Assembly: GCA_016865015.1 (NCBI GenBank)
Contig: CP018226.1
Span: 62,001-126,000 of the forward strand
Direction of reading: 5' to 3'
DNA: 64,000 nt
DNA from: Rhizobiales bacterium IMCC20636
GTDB lineage: Bacteria > Pseudomonadota > Alphaproteobacteria > Rhizobiales > GCA-2746425
Shown one piece after another: positions 7,849 through 16,574 of the stretch. How positions within the stretch are numbered: position 1 is the stretch's first letter; each line of letters starts with the position of its first letter. The notes under the pieces are model-generated. The model searched no databases. It was not told where the DNA came from and saw only the letters and a list, made by a program, of their open reading frames with translations. Position numbers and translations under genes: made by a program.

Positions 7849-9849
7849 CTAGTCGGCTAGATACCACTGCTCAGAGTGAGCGCTACGAGTGTGGTCGATG
7901 AAGAGAGTATCTTTGCCGGGGAAGTTCTTGATCCGATTGGATCGGGCATAGATGTAGGGAACTTCGCCAACAGTGCCGATATGCAGCATTTGCTTGACCG
8001 TATTGGCAACAGCTTCAGTGCCAAGGGTATAGTACTCTGTGGAGCCCAGTTCACTGGCCTGCCACTGCTCGACCAACTTCTGCTGCGCGCGGAACTCTGC
8101 GGGAGGCTCTTCCCCTTCGGCCCCGTCGGTCAACTGCCAGGTGCGCCATGCCATACCGCCACCAAGAGGGTTTGTATCCAGGCCATATGGAGGCCTCAAC
8201 CAGATTGGACGCGTGTACATATCTTTTTCGGAGACTACGTCTGCAAACCATACGGACGCCTGGACCTTATTGGCGGTGATGGCTTGCTGAAATGTCTCGC
8301 GCGTGACCGTGTTGACCTGGGTCGGCACGCCGATATCGGTCCAGTACTCTGCGATCAGCTCTGAGAGCTGCACACGATTGACTGCATCGTTCAGAATGAG
8401 ACGCAACTCTTCACCGTCGGGCCGCAGACGGACACCATCGGGACCCTTTTTCAGACCCATTTCGTCAAGTAGAGCATTAGCCTGATCGACATCGTAGTCA
8501 GCGTAGTACTGACCCATCCAGTCCTGATAGAATGGTGATGCCGAGGAAACGCCCCACTGCCGCGGGGTGCCAAGACCAAAGAAGATCGTATCGTTGATTT
8601 CTTGGCGGTTCACGGCAAGTGACATAGCCTGACGGAACGTGACGTTGTTGAAGATTTCGCGCAGAACGGGGTCATCAACAGTCAGGTTGAACTGATACTT
8701 CATTGCCGCGCCTTGGTCGGCCTTGAATAACATCGTGGTGTAGTTGCCGGTCTGCTCGCCAGCTTTCAGGACAGGCAAGTCCGGCTGGGCGAACTTATCA
8801 GCATAGTCGAGCTGGCCCGACTGAACGTTGAGCTTGACCACTTCCGGGTCCGGAATGAGCATGCGAACCTGCTCGTCAATATAGGGAAGCTGGTTCCCTT
8901 CAGTATCGACTTTCCAGTAATATGGATTGCGCTGATAGTAGCGATTGCCGAACTGATCAACTTCGCTCAGTACCCATGGCTTGAGAACCGGAAGGTTTTG
9001 GTCGACCTGGAAATCTTCCACCTGGCCTTCCTGGTGAGAGACAAATGCATCAACCCAGGACGAGAAGCCTTCTTCCTCTGCCACTTTCTCAGCATCTGGA
9101 TTATAAGCCTTGTGCCATTTTTCCAGATAGTGCTTTGGCGCGATGGGGAAACCCGCTTTCGAGCGCGCAACATTCAGGATAAAGGCCGGGTTTGGCTGAG
9201 GAAAATTGAACTGTACTGTGATGTCATCAATCTTTTCGACAGTTACTGGCTGACCACTGATAACAAAATTGCCGGGCAGGGGCGGCAATTCCGGATTCTC
9301 TCCGATATCGTTGAAATAGAACATAATGTCATCGGCTGTCAGTGGCTGGCCATCGCTCCACTTCATGCCGCGACGCAAGGTGACCTTTGCAGACATGTTG
9401 TCGTCAGCAAGTTCGATATTTCGAGCGATGTCGGGGAAGACAACTTCCCAGTTCGTCGTGAAGCCAGCCAAGTGAGCGTCGGACGCGGCATAGCCGATAT
9501 TACCGAATGACTGTGGATTGGTGGCATTGTAGCGGACCGTGCCACCGTAGGTGCCAATGCTCTCCCGAGGGCGAACAACCATGACGTCTTCACGCACAGG
9601 TAGCCGATCGGCCAATGGCGGCAGGCTGCCATCAGCGACTGCGGCTTCGAACAGGGGTGATTGCTTGAATTCAGGAACGGTCGCTCCCTTTTCTGCTTCG
9701 TAGTCTGATAGACTCCAAGCCATGAAATCATCAACGAGCTTTATTTCCTGCGCCATTGCATAGGTGGCAGTGCCAGTGATATTCAGGCCCACCCCAGTGA
9801 CAACAGCGAGGGCCGCTGTCCCAAGTAACTTTTTAACTCTAGTATACAT
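7849..9849 (-). CDS. ABC transporter substrate-binding protein, large peptide/oligosaccharide type (SBP family 5)
   Basis: A 666-residue secreted protein. MYTRVKKLLGTAALAVVTGVG is a signal peptide, with probable cleavage after TYAMA. The body has family-5 features such as VTLRRGMKWSDGQPLTADDIMFYF, VTFRQAMSLAVNRQEIND and NPYYWKVDTEGNQLPYIDE. At about 650 mature residues it is longer than standard dipeptide-binding proteins of about 510, as in the group often linked to oligosaccharide or large-solute uptake. ATG 9849 is chosen because an AGGGAC stretch lies just upstream; a further in-frame ATG at 9867 is possible. It should deliver substrate to the OppB/C permease encoded downstream. Confidence 0.9.
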   Translation of the reverse strand: MYTRVKKLLGTAALAVVTGVGLNITGTATYAMAQEIKLVDDFMAWSLSDYEAEKGATVPEFKQSPLFEAAVADGSLPPLADRLPVREDVMVVRPRESIGTYGGTVRYNATNPQSFGNIGYAASDAHLAGFTTNWEVVFPDIARNIELADDNMSAKVTLRRGMKWSDGQPLTADDIMFYFNDIGENPELPPLPGNFVISGQPVTVEKIDDITVQFNFPQPNPAFILNVARSKAGFPIAPKHYLEKWHKAYNPDAEKVAEEEGFSSWVDAFVSHQEGQVEDFQVDQNLPVLKPWVLSEVDQFGNRYYQRNPYYWKVDTEGNQLPYIDEQVRMLIPDPEVVKLNVQSGQLDYADKFAQPDLPVLKAGEQTGNYTTMLFKADQGAAMKYQFNLTVDDPVLREIFNNVTFRQAMSLAVNRQEINDTIFFGLGTPRQWGVSSASPFYQDWMGQYYADYDVDQANALLDEMGLKKGPDGVRLRPDGEELRLILNDAVNRVQLSELIAEYWTDIGVPTQVNTVTRETFQQAITANKVQASVWFADVVSEKDMYTRPIWLRPPYGLDTNPLGGGMAWRTWQLTDGAEGEEPPAEFRAQQKLVEQWQASELGSTEYYTLGTEAVANTVKQMLHIGTVGEVPYIYARSNRIKNFPGKDTLFIDHTRSAHSEQWYLAD

Positions 9850-9906
9850 TCTAAGTCCCTCTCCCATGAGTAGTTTCAGTTTTCTTACCCTGTCGACAGC
9901 CGGGTG

Positions 9907-10641
9907 TTACCACTCGCCTGATCGACCAAGTTTTTTACGCGCTGCAGCGCCAAATTTCTTTTCAGCTTCAACCATGGCTGCTCGAGTTTCGTTCATGCTT
10001 CGTCCTCTCAGCTGCTGGCTTGCATCGATGACGGAATTGCACTCGTTGGCGTCCATGAACTCGGTAGCTTCAAGGACGCGCGCTTGATCTTCTTCAGGAA
10101 TGACCATGAAGCCATGCCTGTCAGCATGGAGGAGCTGACCAGAGCTAACCTTAAGTCCGAACACTTCCACTTCATGCCCCCAGCGGACCGGCCAAGCGTA
10201 GGCATGTCCAACACAGAGCCTCTTGGCGAGAGCCTTGTATCCCAGGGATTCCATCTCCACGACATCTCGAATTCCGCCGTCAGTGATCATGCCGACACAG
10301 CCCAGCGCCCGGTGCAGGCTCGCATTAACTTCGCCAAAATATGTTCCGATGATGTCGGGACTGTTTACGTCTTTGACGACTACAATTTTCGGACCGGGGA
10401 CACTTTCAAGATAGGCTCGATATTCCTGCGGGGCATCTTTGCGCTCCATATGAGCAGGGTTGTTCGGGTCAACTTCGAGCGTCACTGCATAGCCAACCAT
10501 GGCGCCAAACTGTGGCATGAAGTCCTGGACATCATCGCGATTTACGACGGTGCGGCGATCTACCTCGCTCACCAACTCCCAGCCATTATAGACTGTCGGA
10601 GTCGAAAAGCGGCGCAGCCGCAATAGGTCGCCATTCGGCAA
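9907..10641 (-). CDS. RraA-family aldolase/decarboxylase-like protein
   Basis: This 244-residue protein of the RraA/HMG-aldolase family has the conserved GCVGMITDGGIRDV and PVRWGHEVEVFGLKVSSGQLLHADRHG motifs; the family binds a metal-pyruvate complex near the GxxxxDGxxRD region. Most members are 4-hydroxy-4-methyl-2-oxoglutarate aldolases or oxaloacetate decarboxylases, and some cleave sugar-derived acids. In this operon a retro-aldol step on a 2-oxo acid is plausible. The frame given begins with TTG. A CTG at 10659 stands 5 bases behind a strong AGGGAGG and would add six residues, so the true start may be there. Confidence 0.85.
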   Translation of the reverse strand: MPNGDLLRLRRFSTPTVYNGWELVSEVDRRTVVNRDDVQDFMPQFGAMVGYAVTLEVDPNNPAHMERKDAPQEYRAYLESVPGPKIVVVKDVNSPDIIGTYFGEVNASLHRALGCVGMITDGGIRDVVEMESLGYKALAKRLCVGHAYAWPVRWGHEVEVFGLKVSSGQLLHADRHGFMVIPEEDQARVLEATEFMDANECNSVIDASQQLRGRSMNETRAAMVEAEKKFGAAARKKLGRSGEW

Positions 10642-10680
10642 TTGGGGTTTCTTGTTCAGTTTAACCTCCCTGTGCGTTCA

Positions 10681-10697
10681 GCATTATGGAACGCTAT
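10681..10697. promoter_or_regulatory. Candidate operator, copy 1 of a repeated 17-bp motif
   Basis: The sequence GCATTATGGAACGCTAT lies just ahead of the RraA-like gene. It matches GCATTGTGGAATGGTAT, ahead of the oxidoreductase gene (11776-11792), at 14 of 17 positions. A motif shared by the two leader regions of the operon is a natural candidate for the IclR-family regulator; that assignment is inferred. A perfect 14-bp palindrome ATTGTTTAAACAAT follows at 10706-10719. Confidence 0.45.
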
Positions 10698-10755
10698 TCT
10701 GTAATATTGTTTAAACAATCATGTTTTGGATTGTTGGTCAATCATTTTTGGATTC

Positions 10756-11721
10756 TTATTCGAAATTTTCATATTGCTGTTTGCGGTCACGTATTGCTGT
10801 GCCCGCCGCAATTGAAAGACGATGCGTAACCAGCGCATCTGCATAAGTGCAGAAGACGTCTGCCGGGGAGTCGGATTGAACAGCGTCGAAGAACCGCTTG
10901 TTCTGGGCCGCGTAACTGTTCGTCCGACAGGTAATGCGCTCTTCGACGCCATTGCGAATAATGCTGAGCCCCTGGAGACTAATTTTCATTTCGCAGCCAT
11001 CACAAATCAGATGAAGTTCAGCGCCAGACCCATGGGGCAATACGCAGGTCGCCGTGACGACACATGGTCTATCGCCGAAGCGAAACAGCGCAGCGCTGGC
11101 GCTCGCGATATCTCCGTCATCGAAGCCGGGTAAAGGACCTTTGTGACCGGTGGCGGCAAGAAACTCTCCATCCCCGACAAGGTGACGCGCGAGGTCGATG
11201 AGGTGACAGGCCTGCTCTACCATCTGGCCGCCACTCTCGGCCTCGAAGCGCCACCATGGAGCCTGGGGGGTTCCAATATGAAAGTGGCCGATCATCATTC
11301 TCGGTGGTGTCAAGGCAAGCTGCTGTTTTACGAGGTTCAGGCAGTCTATGGATCGCCAATTGTAACCGACGGCGGTGACCAGGCCTTTGGCCGCAATACT
11401 GTGTGCGATGGTTTCAGGGACATCCAGAGCAAGCCCAATAGGCTTTTCAACCAGAAAAGGAATCCCCGCATCAATGAGCGTGTGCTCGATCATCCCATGC
11501 TGGCTCGGTGGTACAGTTACGATTACGGCATCAGGCCTCCCCTCCGAAATGAATTTATCAATTTCGCCGTAGGGCTTTCCACCAAATCTCTGAGAAGCAA
11601 GTTCGCTCCTGGTAAATGTGCGGGATAGATGAGCAACGACTTCGATCTCGTCACTCGCCTCCCCAATACAGTTCAAATGCCGAGCCGCAATAGCACCCGT
11701 GCCGATCAATCCTAGTCGCAA
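10756..11721 (-). CDS. Gfo/Idh/MocA-family NAD(P)-dependent oxidoreductase
   Basis: This 321-residue dehydrogenase has an N-terminal Rossmann fold (MRLGLIGTGAIAARH, with GxGxxA), the family EKP motif (LVEKPIGL, about residues 91-98) and the C-terminal sheet domain with GGQMVEQACHLIDLAR, whose histidine often takes part in catalysis. The family oxidises or reduces sugars, inositols and sugar acids. It is the first gene of the leftward run, so it probably performs an early step on the imported compound. About 100 bp separate it from the RraA-like gene, so a second promoter may lie there. Confidence 0.88.
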   Translation of the reverse strand: MRLGLIGTGAIAARHLNCIGEASDEIEVVAHLSRTFTRSELASQRFGGKPYGEIDKFISEGRPDAVIVTVPPSQHGMIEHTLIDAGIPFLVEKPIGLALDVPETIAHSIAAKGLVTAVGYNWRSIDCLNLVKQQLALTPPRMMIGHFHIGTPQAPWWRFEAESGGQMVEQACHLIDLARHLVGDGEFLAATGHKGPLPGFDDGDIASASAALFRFGDRPCVVTATCVLPHGSGAELHLICDGCEMKISLQGLSIIRNGVEERITCRTNSYAAQNKRFFDAVQSDSPADVFCTYADALVTHRLSIAAGTAIRDRKQQYENFE

Positions 11722-11775
11722 GTTTGCCTCCCCACTTCACATTCAATCTGGTAGCCAATTTTTGAACTCTATACC

Positions 11776-11792
11776 GCATTGTGGAATGGTAT
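11776..11792. promoter_or_regulatory. Candidate operator, copy 2 of a repeated 17-bp motif
   Basis: GCATTGTGGAATGGTAT lies 55 bp ahead of the oxidoreductase start and differs from the copy at 10681-10697 at only three positions. Its core CCGCATTGTGG (from 11774) is an imperfect inverted repeat, as expected of an IclR-type site. Confidence 0.45.
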
Positions 11793-11839
11793 GCACTATT
11801 ACAAAACAGATATTTTATCTAACGGGTGCCAAATGCTGA

Positions 11840-12068
11840 CGGTCGTCTGTATCTGCCCGGGATTATCAGAAGCGGTTCCATCGCAGATTTTCTGAAGCCA
11901 GTTCCGAGCTTGAGCTATTCAGTGACGCTGATCTGGGCCGTGACATTGAGTGCTTCACCGACATGACCAAACAGCCGCGTCCTTGGCTTTGACGCCTATC
12001 AGCCAACACCTGACAGCTTCATCCAGGTGTTCGACGAACTGCGCGCCCGCAAGATCATCCCATCCTGA
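11840..12068 (+). pseudogene. Decayed coding fragment with a frameshift, family not recognised
   Basis: Inside the otherwise empty 694-bp gap between the two metabolic groups, one frame reads a coding-like peptide that includes YQKRFHRRFSEASSELELF and ends TDMTKQPRPWL-stop near 11992. The next frame continues without a gap as GFDAYQPTPDSFIQVFDELR...IIPS and stops at about 12066. A one-base shift near PRPW joins the two, which suggests the tail of a broken gene. I do not recognise the family. No start codon or promoter is evident. The rest of the gap (11722-12415) shows only regulatory sequence. Confidence 0.4.
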
Positions 12069-12336
12069 GACCGCACGAAGACGAGCAAAAGCGCTGCGTC
12101 ATCAATGGTTTTGGATATAACGGTGCCGCAGGAGGCATGTCGAAACAGAATCTCTACGCGGATTGTTTGGAATCAATCGGTTAGAACCTTTCTGGATTTC
12201 CGAAGCCCAACTTGTGCGGATGAAACCTTATTTTCCACTGTTGCACTGCATCCCGCGTGTCGATGTCCATCGTGTACTGTGTCTAATTCAGAGCAGATCA
12301 GCTCAACGGACCATTGTTGCGTAACTTCAGACTGGA

Positions 12337-12353
12337 GTTCCGGCTAGCGGAAC
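12337..12353. promoter_or_regulatory. Inverted repeat upstream of the TTT transporter genes
   Basis: GTTCCG and CGGAAC form perfect 6-bp arms around a 5-base spacer (GCTAG), 63 bp ahead of the TctC-like start. The shape resembles operators of IclR- or GntR-family repressors. The half-site GGAAC also occurs in the motif at 10681-10697, so shared control of both groups is possible but unproven. Confidence 0.4.
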
Positions 12354-12415
12354 CCTTGATGATTCAGTCTTTTTCGCTTTCCGAGATTTCGTAAGGTCGT
12401 TCAAGGAGGAACATC

Positions 12416-13441
12416 ATGAAAATAAAATACTTTTTACCTGCAGTATTGGGTCTGACTTTGTCGGCATTTGCTGCCTCAGCGTCAGCGGATGAAGTTTCGG
12501 ATTTCTACGCCGGAAAGACGATCAACGTCATAGTGCCTGCCGGTCCAGCCAGCGGATATGACATTTACGCTCGGCTAATGGCAGAGCATTTTTCCAACTT
12601 TATGCCTGGCAAGCCCACAGTCATAGTGCAGAATATGCCGGGTGGTGGTGGTCTAAAGGCATTACGCTACTACGCAACAGTCGGCAAAAATGATGGTACT
12701 GAACTGCTATTGAGCCCTCAAACGATCGGGACCGATGCGGCGCTGGGGCTGCTTGGTGGTGCGGTCGATGTTGCCAATTTCAATTGGATCGGAAGATTTA
12801 CCACGAACGTGCCGGTTGGCGTCGTTTCTGAGAAAACCGGCATCACAGCCGCTGAACAATTGGTCGATAAAGAGGTCGTGATTGCCGGTACAGCAGCGCG
12901 GTCTCCATCAATCGTTTTTCCGAAAGCATTGAACGCCTTCGCAGGGACGAAAATAAAGGTCGTTTCAGGCTTTCCCGATCCTCGTCAATCCTTTCTGGCG
13001 ATGCTGCAGGGCGAAGTTGATGGACTGGTTCTCGGTTGGTCCGGACTTAAGGCTTCCAATCAGGAAATGCTAGATTCTGGTGAGCTTATCGTGCTGTTTC
13101 AAGGCGCAGCATCACGCCACCCGGATTTGCCAAATGTGCCCACTATAGTGGAGCTGGCCAAAGGTGATGCCAATCAGGCGGCCATGCGCTTTCTGGCCTC
13201 AAGTTCGGGAATCGGACGGTCGATAGCTGCGCATCCAGATGTACCTGATGAACGCGTCGCAGCTTTAAGGGACGCTTTTGCATCAATGCTGGACTCACCT
13301 GAATTCACCGATGCCGCCGAAGCGCGAAATGTGGAGCTGGTTGACCCTGCCGGCCATGATGTTCCGCAAAAACTGGTCGAAGAAACAATGGCAATAGACA
13401 AGGAAGTCTTGGCCACCGTTCGCAAAACACTCGGCCTTTAG
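12416..13441 (+). CDS. TTT-family periplasmic solute-binding protein (TctC/Bug-like)
   Basis: A 341-residue secreted protein. A signal peptide (MKIKYFLPAVLGLTLSAFA, cleavage probably after SASA) leads into the Bug/TctC pattern: FYAGKTINVIVPAGPASGYD, then PGKPTVIVQNMPGGGGLKA. Bug proteins bind carboxylates such as citrate, aromatic acids or amino acids for tripartite tricarboxylate transporters. A strong AAGGAGG lies 6 bases before the ATG, marking the start. It belongs with the fused permease 231 bp downstream; that gap contains no gene. Confidence 0.92.
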   Translation: MKIKYFLPAVLGLTLSAFAASASADEVSDFYAGKTINVIVPAGPASGYDIYARLMAEHFSNFMPGKPTVIVQNMPGGGGLKALRYYATVGKNDGTELLLSPQTIGTDAALGLLGGAVDVANFNWIGRFTTNVPVGVVSEKTGITAAEQLVDKEVVIAGTAARSPSIVFPKALNAFAGTKIKVVSGFPDPRQSFLAMLQGEVDGLVLGWSGLKASNQEMLDSGELIVLFQGAASRHPDLPNVPTIVELAKGDANQAAMRFLASSSGIGRSIAAHPDVPDERVAALRDAFASMLDSPEFTDAAEARNVELVDPAGHDVPQKLVEETMAIDKEVLATVRKTLGL

Positions 13442-13672
13442 CGACTTCGCGACTGGAAAAGGATCGGCAGGGGCAGGCTCTGTCGGTCACCCGACCTAAC
13501 GCCACCACTCCGTTTTTGAATGAGAGCACGCACGTCTGAATTGCAGGCTCTCATCATCGACATTGCTGAACAGATTTCTGTTGGGTTCTGACACGATTCT
13601 CCGTTTCTAGATGTTTGAGCTTTAGGGTTTTTCAAATCCTCACCTATGCTCAAAATCTGTGAGGAATTATAA

Positions 13673-15706
13673 ATGCTAGAAGCCGCAATTGACGCATTCG
13701 GGATCATCCTTGATCCGTCTCGCTTTGGTTTCCTGTCTATTGGCGTGGTCATTGGCCTCGTCGTTGGCATTATCCCGGGGCTGGGTGGTCTGGTTGGGCT
13801 GTCTATCCTGCTTCCCTTCACTTATGGGCTGGATCCCTATGCTGCCATAGCGATGCTGCTTGCATTGTCTGCGGTGGTGGCGACTGGAGACACAATCCCG
13901 GCAGTTCTCTTCGGTGTGCCAGGAACGGTGGGGTCAGCAGCCACGGTTCTGGACGGATACCCGATGGCCCGCAAGGGACAGGCTGGTCGGGCCTTTGGAG
14001 CGGCCTTTTCAGCGTCGCTGGTTGGCGGTCTGTTCGGTGCTGGAATTTTACTTGTCAGTATTCCGATATTGCGACCGCTGGTGCTGCTGGTTGGTCCACC
14101 GGAGCTATTCGCACTTTGTCTTTTTGGTATTTCACTTGTCGCCATGTTGAGTGGAGCTAACCGCTTGAAGGGGTTGGCCGCCGCTTGCCTGGGCCTCCTG
14201 TTAGCCACCGTAGGCGACGATCCAAATACGGCAACATCGCGCTGGACCCTCGGAACACTGTATCTATTTGATGGTATTCCTTTGGTGCCATTGGCATTGG
14301 GGATGTTTGCCTTTCCAGAGCTTGCGGACCTGTTGATGCGCGGCGGCTCTATTTCTGCTGATCGCAAACCCACACGTTTGAACGGTCAGTGGCAGGGCAT
14401 TAAGGATACGTTCGGAAATCTGGGGCTTGTCGTGCGAAGCTCAGCGCTGGGTTCTGCACTCGGCGCAATTCCAGGTCTGGGTGCCTCGATTATCGATTGG
14501 ATTGCTTATGGCCTGGCCGCAAGGACCACAAAAGGCGCAGATAAAACCTTCGGTAAGGGTGATGTGCGCGGGGTCATTGCCTCGGAAAGCTCGAACAACG
14601 CCAAGGAAGGTGGCTCGCTGATACCAACGATTGCATTTGGTGTCCCCGGTACAGCCTCGATGGCGATTTTATTGGGGGCATTCCAGATACACGGAATTGT
14701 ACCGGGTCAGGCGATGCTGACTGATAAGCTGGATCTGACCTATGCGATGGTCTGGAGCATCGCCCTTGCCAATGTTCTTGGCGCCGGGATCTGCTTTCTG
14801 TTTGCCAATCAACTGGCGCGTCTAGCATTGGTGCCGGTTACAATTCTGGTGCCAGGTGTCCTCGCGATGACACTGTTAGGAGCCTTCCAGGCTGGGGCTT
14901 CGGTACAGGATATCTATGCGGTAATCGGCTTCGGCATATTCGGAATGGTCCTCAAACTACTCGGTTGGTCACGCCCTGCTGTCGTGCTTGGTTTTGTCCT
15001 GGGGAGCCTTATCGAGCGCTATCTGGTGATTTCTTATTCCTTGGCTGGCGGTGCGTTTGTGCTCAGACCCGGGGTCGCGGTTATCCTTGCAGTGACCCTG
15101 CTAAGTATTTTGCTGCCGGTGCTCAAGAGGAAGCACCGCGCTTCCGGCTCAAAGGCCGAGCGAGCCGCAACAATCCCAAAAATTCAGATCAACACCAAAG
15201 CCCTGCTTGGCCCCAATGCATTGTTCGCGGTTGGGATCGCAATTCTCTTTGTTTACGCACTGTTCTCGCAGATGGCCTGGCCGTTCACCGCGCGTCTTAT
15301 GCCGATGGTGTTTGCGACGATTGGACTATTGTTCAGCGTCGGGGTCATTTTTCAGGCGCTTTCGGTTACGCCCCCCCAGACGAAGCAACTTTCAACGGTG
15401 ACAGAAGAAGATCGTGTCTCGGCAAACAAAGCAGCCTGGCGAGGTGTTCGGTTTTTTCTGAGCTGCATTGCCTATGCCTTCGCGATCCATATTGCCGGTG
15501 TTCTGCCGTCAATATTCCTGCTGATGCTGTATTTACTGATATTTGAAGGTAGGCAAAAAGTTGGGCTATCCCTCGTTATCGCGGGTGCGGTTGTGCTTGC
15601 CTCCTACGGTTTGTTTCACTTGCTGGTCCACCTGCCTTGGCCCAACGCTTTGCTCGGAGATATTTTCCCCGCGCTCAGAGACTGGTTTCCAAGTGATATC
15701 GTTTAG
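13673..15706 (+). CDS. TTT transporter permease, TctA-TctB fusion
   Basis: At 677 residues this is longer than TctA alone (about 500). Residues 1 to about 490 form the TctA domain of about 12 membrane segments with the two family loops, VVGIIPGLGGLVGL near residue 30 and GAIPGLGASIIDW near residue 263. From about residue 505 on (LLGPNALFAVGIAILFVYALF) there are about four further helices typical of the small TctB subunit, ending in LFHLLVHLPWPNALLGDI. No separate tctB gene is present nearby, so the fusion supplies both membrane parts. It presumably imports a carboxylate with the upstream binding protein, driven by an ion gradient. Confidence 0.9.
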   Translation: MLEAAIDAFGIILDPSRFGFLSIGVVIGLVVGIIPGLGGLVGLSILLPFTYGLDPYAAIAMLLALSAVVATGDTIPAVLFGVPGTVGSAATVLDGYPMARKGQAGRAFGAAFSASLVGGLFGAGILLVSIPILRPLVLLVGPPELFALCLFGISLVAMLSGANRLKGLAAACLGLLLATVGDDPNTATSRWTLGTLYLFDGIPLVPLALGMFAFPELADLLMRGGSISADRKPTRLNGQWQGIKDTFGNLGLVVRSSALGSALGAIPGLGASIIDWIAYGLAARTTKGADKTFGKGDVRGVIASESSNNAKEGGSLIPTIAFGVPGTASMAILLGAFQIHGIVPGQAMLTDKLDLTYAMVWSIALANVLGAGICFLFANQLARLALVPVTILVPGVLAMTLLGAFQAGASVQDIYAVIGFGIFGMVLKLLGWSRPAVVLGFVLGSLIERYLVISYSLAGGAFVLRPGVAVILAVTLLSILLPVLKRKHRASGSKAERAATIPKIQINTKALLGPNALFAVGIAILFVYALFSQMAWPFTARLMPMVFATIGLLFSVGVIFQALSVTPPQTKQLSTVTEEDRVSANKAAWRGVRFFLSCIAYAFAIHIAGVLPSIFLLMLYLLIFEGRQKVGLSLVIAGAVVLASYGLFHLLVHLPWPNALLGDIFPALRDWFPSDIV

Positions 15707-15769
15707 GGAAACATGAAATTGCGCGGATGGAATCATAGAAATTTTTAATCTTCCAAATTGGAGTATGCG

Positions 15770-16411
15770 ATGAAAATCGAACTTTACTACGCCCCAGTTG
15801 CCTGCCCACTTGTTCCGTACGTCACATTGACTGAAGCGGGTGCCGATTTCGATGTGCACATTATCAATCTTCGAAAGCAGGCGCAGAAATCACCGGAATA
15901 TATGCGCATCAATCCCAAGCACAAAGTGCCGCTGCTTATCATCGACGGAAAACCGCTGAGCGAAAACATCGCCATTCAATTGTGGATTGCGCGGAATTTT
16001 CCGAATGCGCATCTTGTTCCAACTGATCCCTGGCTCGAGCTGCAGGCTACGTCCATGCTATCCTGGTTTGCGTCTGGAATTCACCCGCATCTCAGCCGCG
16101 CCAATACACCAAGAAAATTTTGCGACACGGATGGATCGGAAGGCAGCGTGATGCGCCTTGCCCATGATGCTCTGATTGAGCAGTTTGGAATCGCTGAAAC
16201 AATGCTGACAGGGAAGGAGTTCTTCTTTGATCACTTCACCACAGCGGATGCCTATTTTTTCTGGTGTTTTCGGCGGGCGCAAATGTTGGAAGTGGATGTT
16301 GCGAAGTTCACAGCTTGTACGAACCACTTTGAAACTATGAAACTGCGCCCCAGCGTTAAAAAAGTTCTTGCGTTTGAAGCCGAGGTGCAGAGCCGCTTAG
16401 CCGCCGCATAA
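15770..16411 (+). CDS. Glutathione S-transferase-like protein
   Basis: This 213-residue cytosolic protein has an N-terminal thioredoxin-like domain (MKIELYYAPVACPLVPYVTL, then HKVPLLIIDGKPLSENIAI, where the PLL and E-N patterns mark the glutathione site) and an all-helical C-terminal domain containing TTADAYFFWCFRRAQ. Alphaproteobacterial GSTs act in detoxification, isomerisation or ether cleavage; the substrate is unknown here. The start at 15770 is chosen because GGAG stands 8 bases before it; an in-frame ATG at 15758 lacks this. It follows the TTT permease by 63 bp and may share its transcript. Confidence 0.87.
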   Translation: MKIELYYAPVACPLVPYVTLTEAGADFDVHIINLRKQAQKSPEYMRINPKHKVPLLIIDGKPLSENIAIQLWIARNFPNAHLVPTDPWLELQATSMLSWFASGIHPHLSRANTPRKFCDTDGSEGSVMRLAHDALIEQFGIAETMLTGKEFFFDHFTTADAYFFWCFRRAQMLEVDVAKFTACTNHFETMKLRPSVKKVLAFEAEVQSRLAAA

Positions 16412-16452
16412 ATCAACGTCTGAGCTGAAAACCCAACCCGCTTAAACTACTG

Positions 16453-16467
16453 ATATTGCGACAATAT
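16453..16467. promoter_or_regulatory. Perfect inverted repeat ahead of the arylsulfotransferase-like gene
   Basis: ATATTG and CAATAT form perfect arms around CGA, 108 bp upstream of the start codon at 16575. It could be a regulator site. No regulator gene is adjacent. Confidence 0.3.
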
Positions 16468-16574
16468 GGTGTGCGGTCGGGATAGCCCAAAACAAAACAT
16501 GACGGGGTTGGATCTCCGCCAATTTACGCAAAATCAGTCCCAAACCTTTTGGTGACGGACGATCTGAGGTTAAA

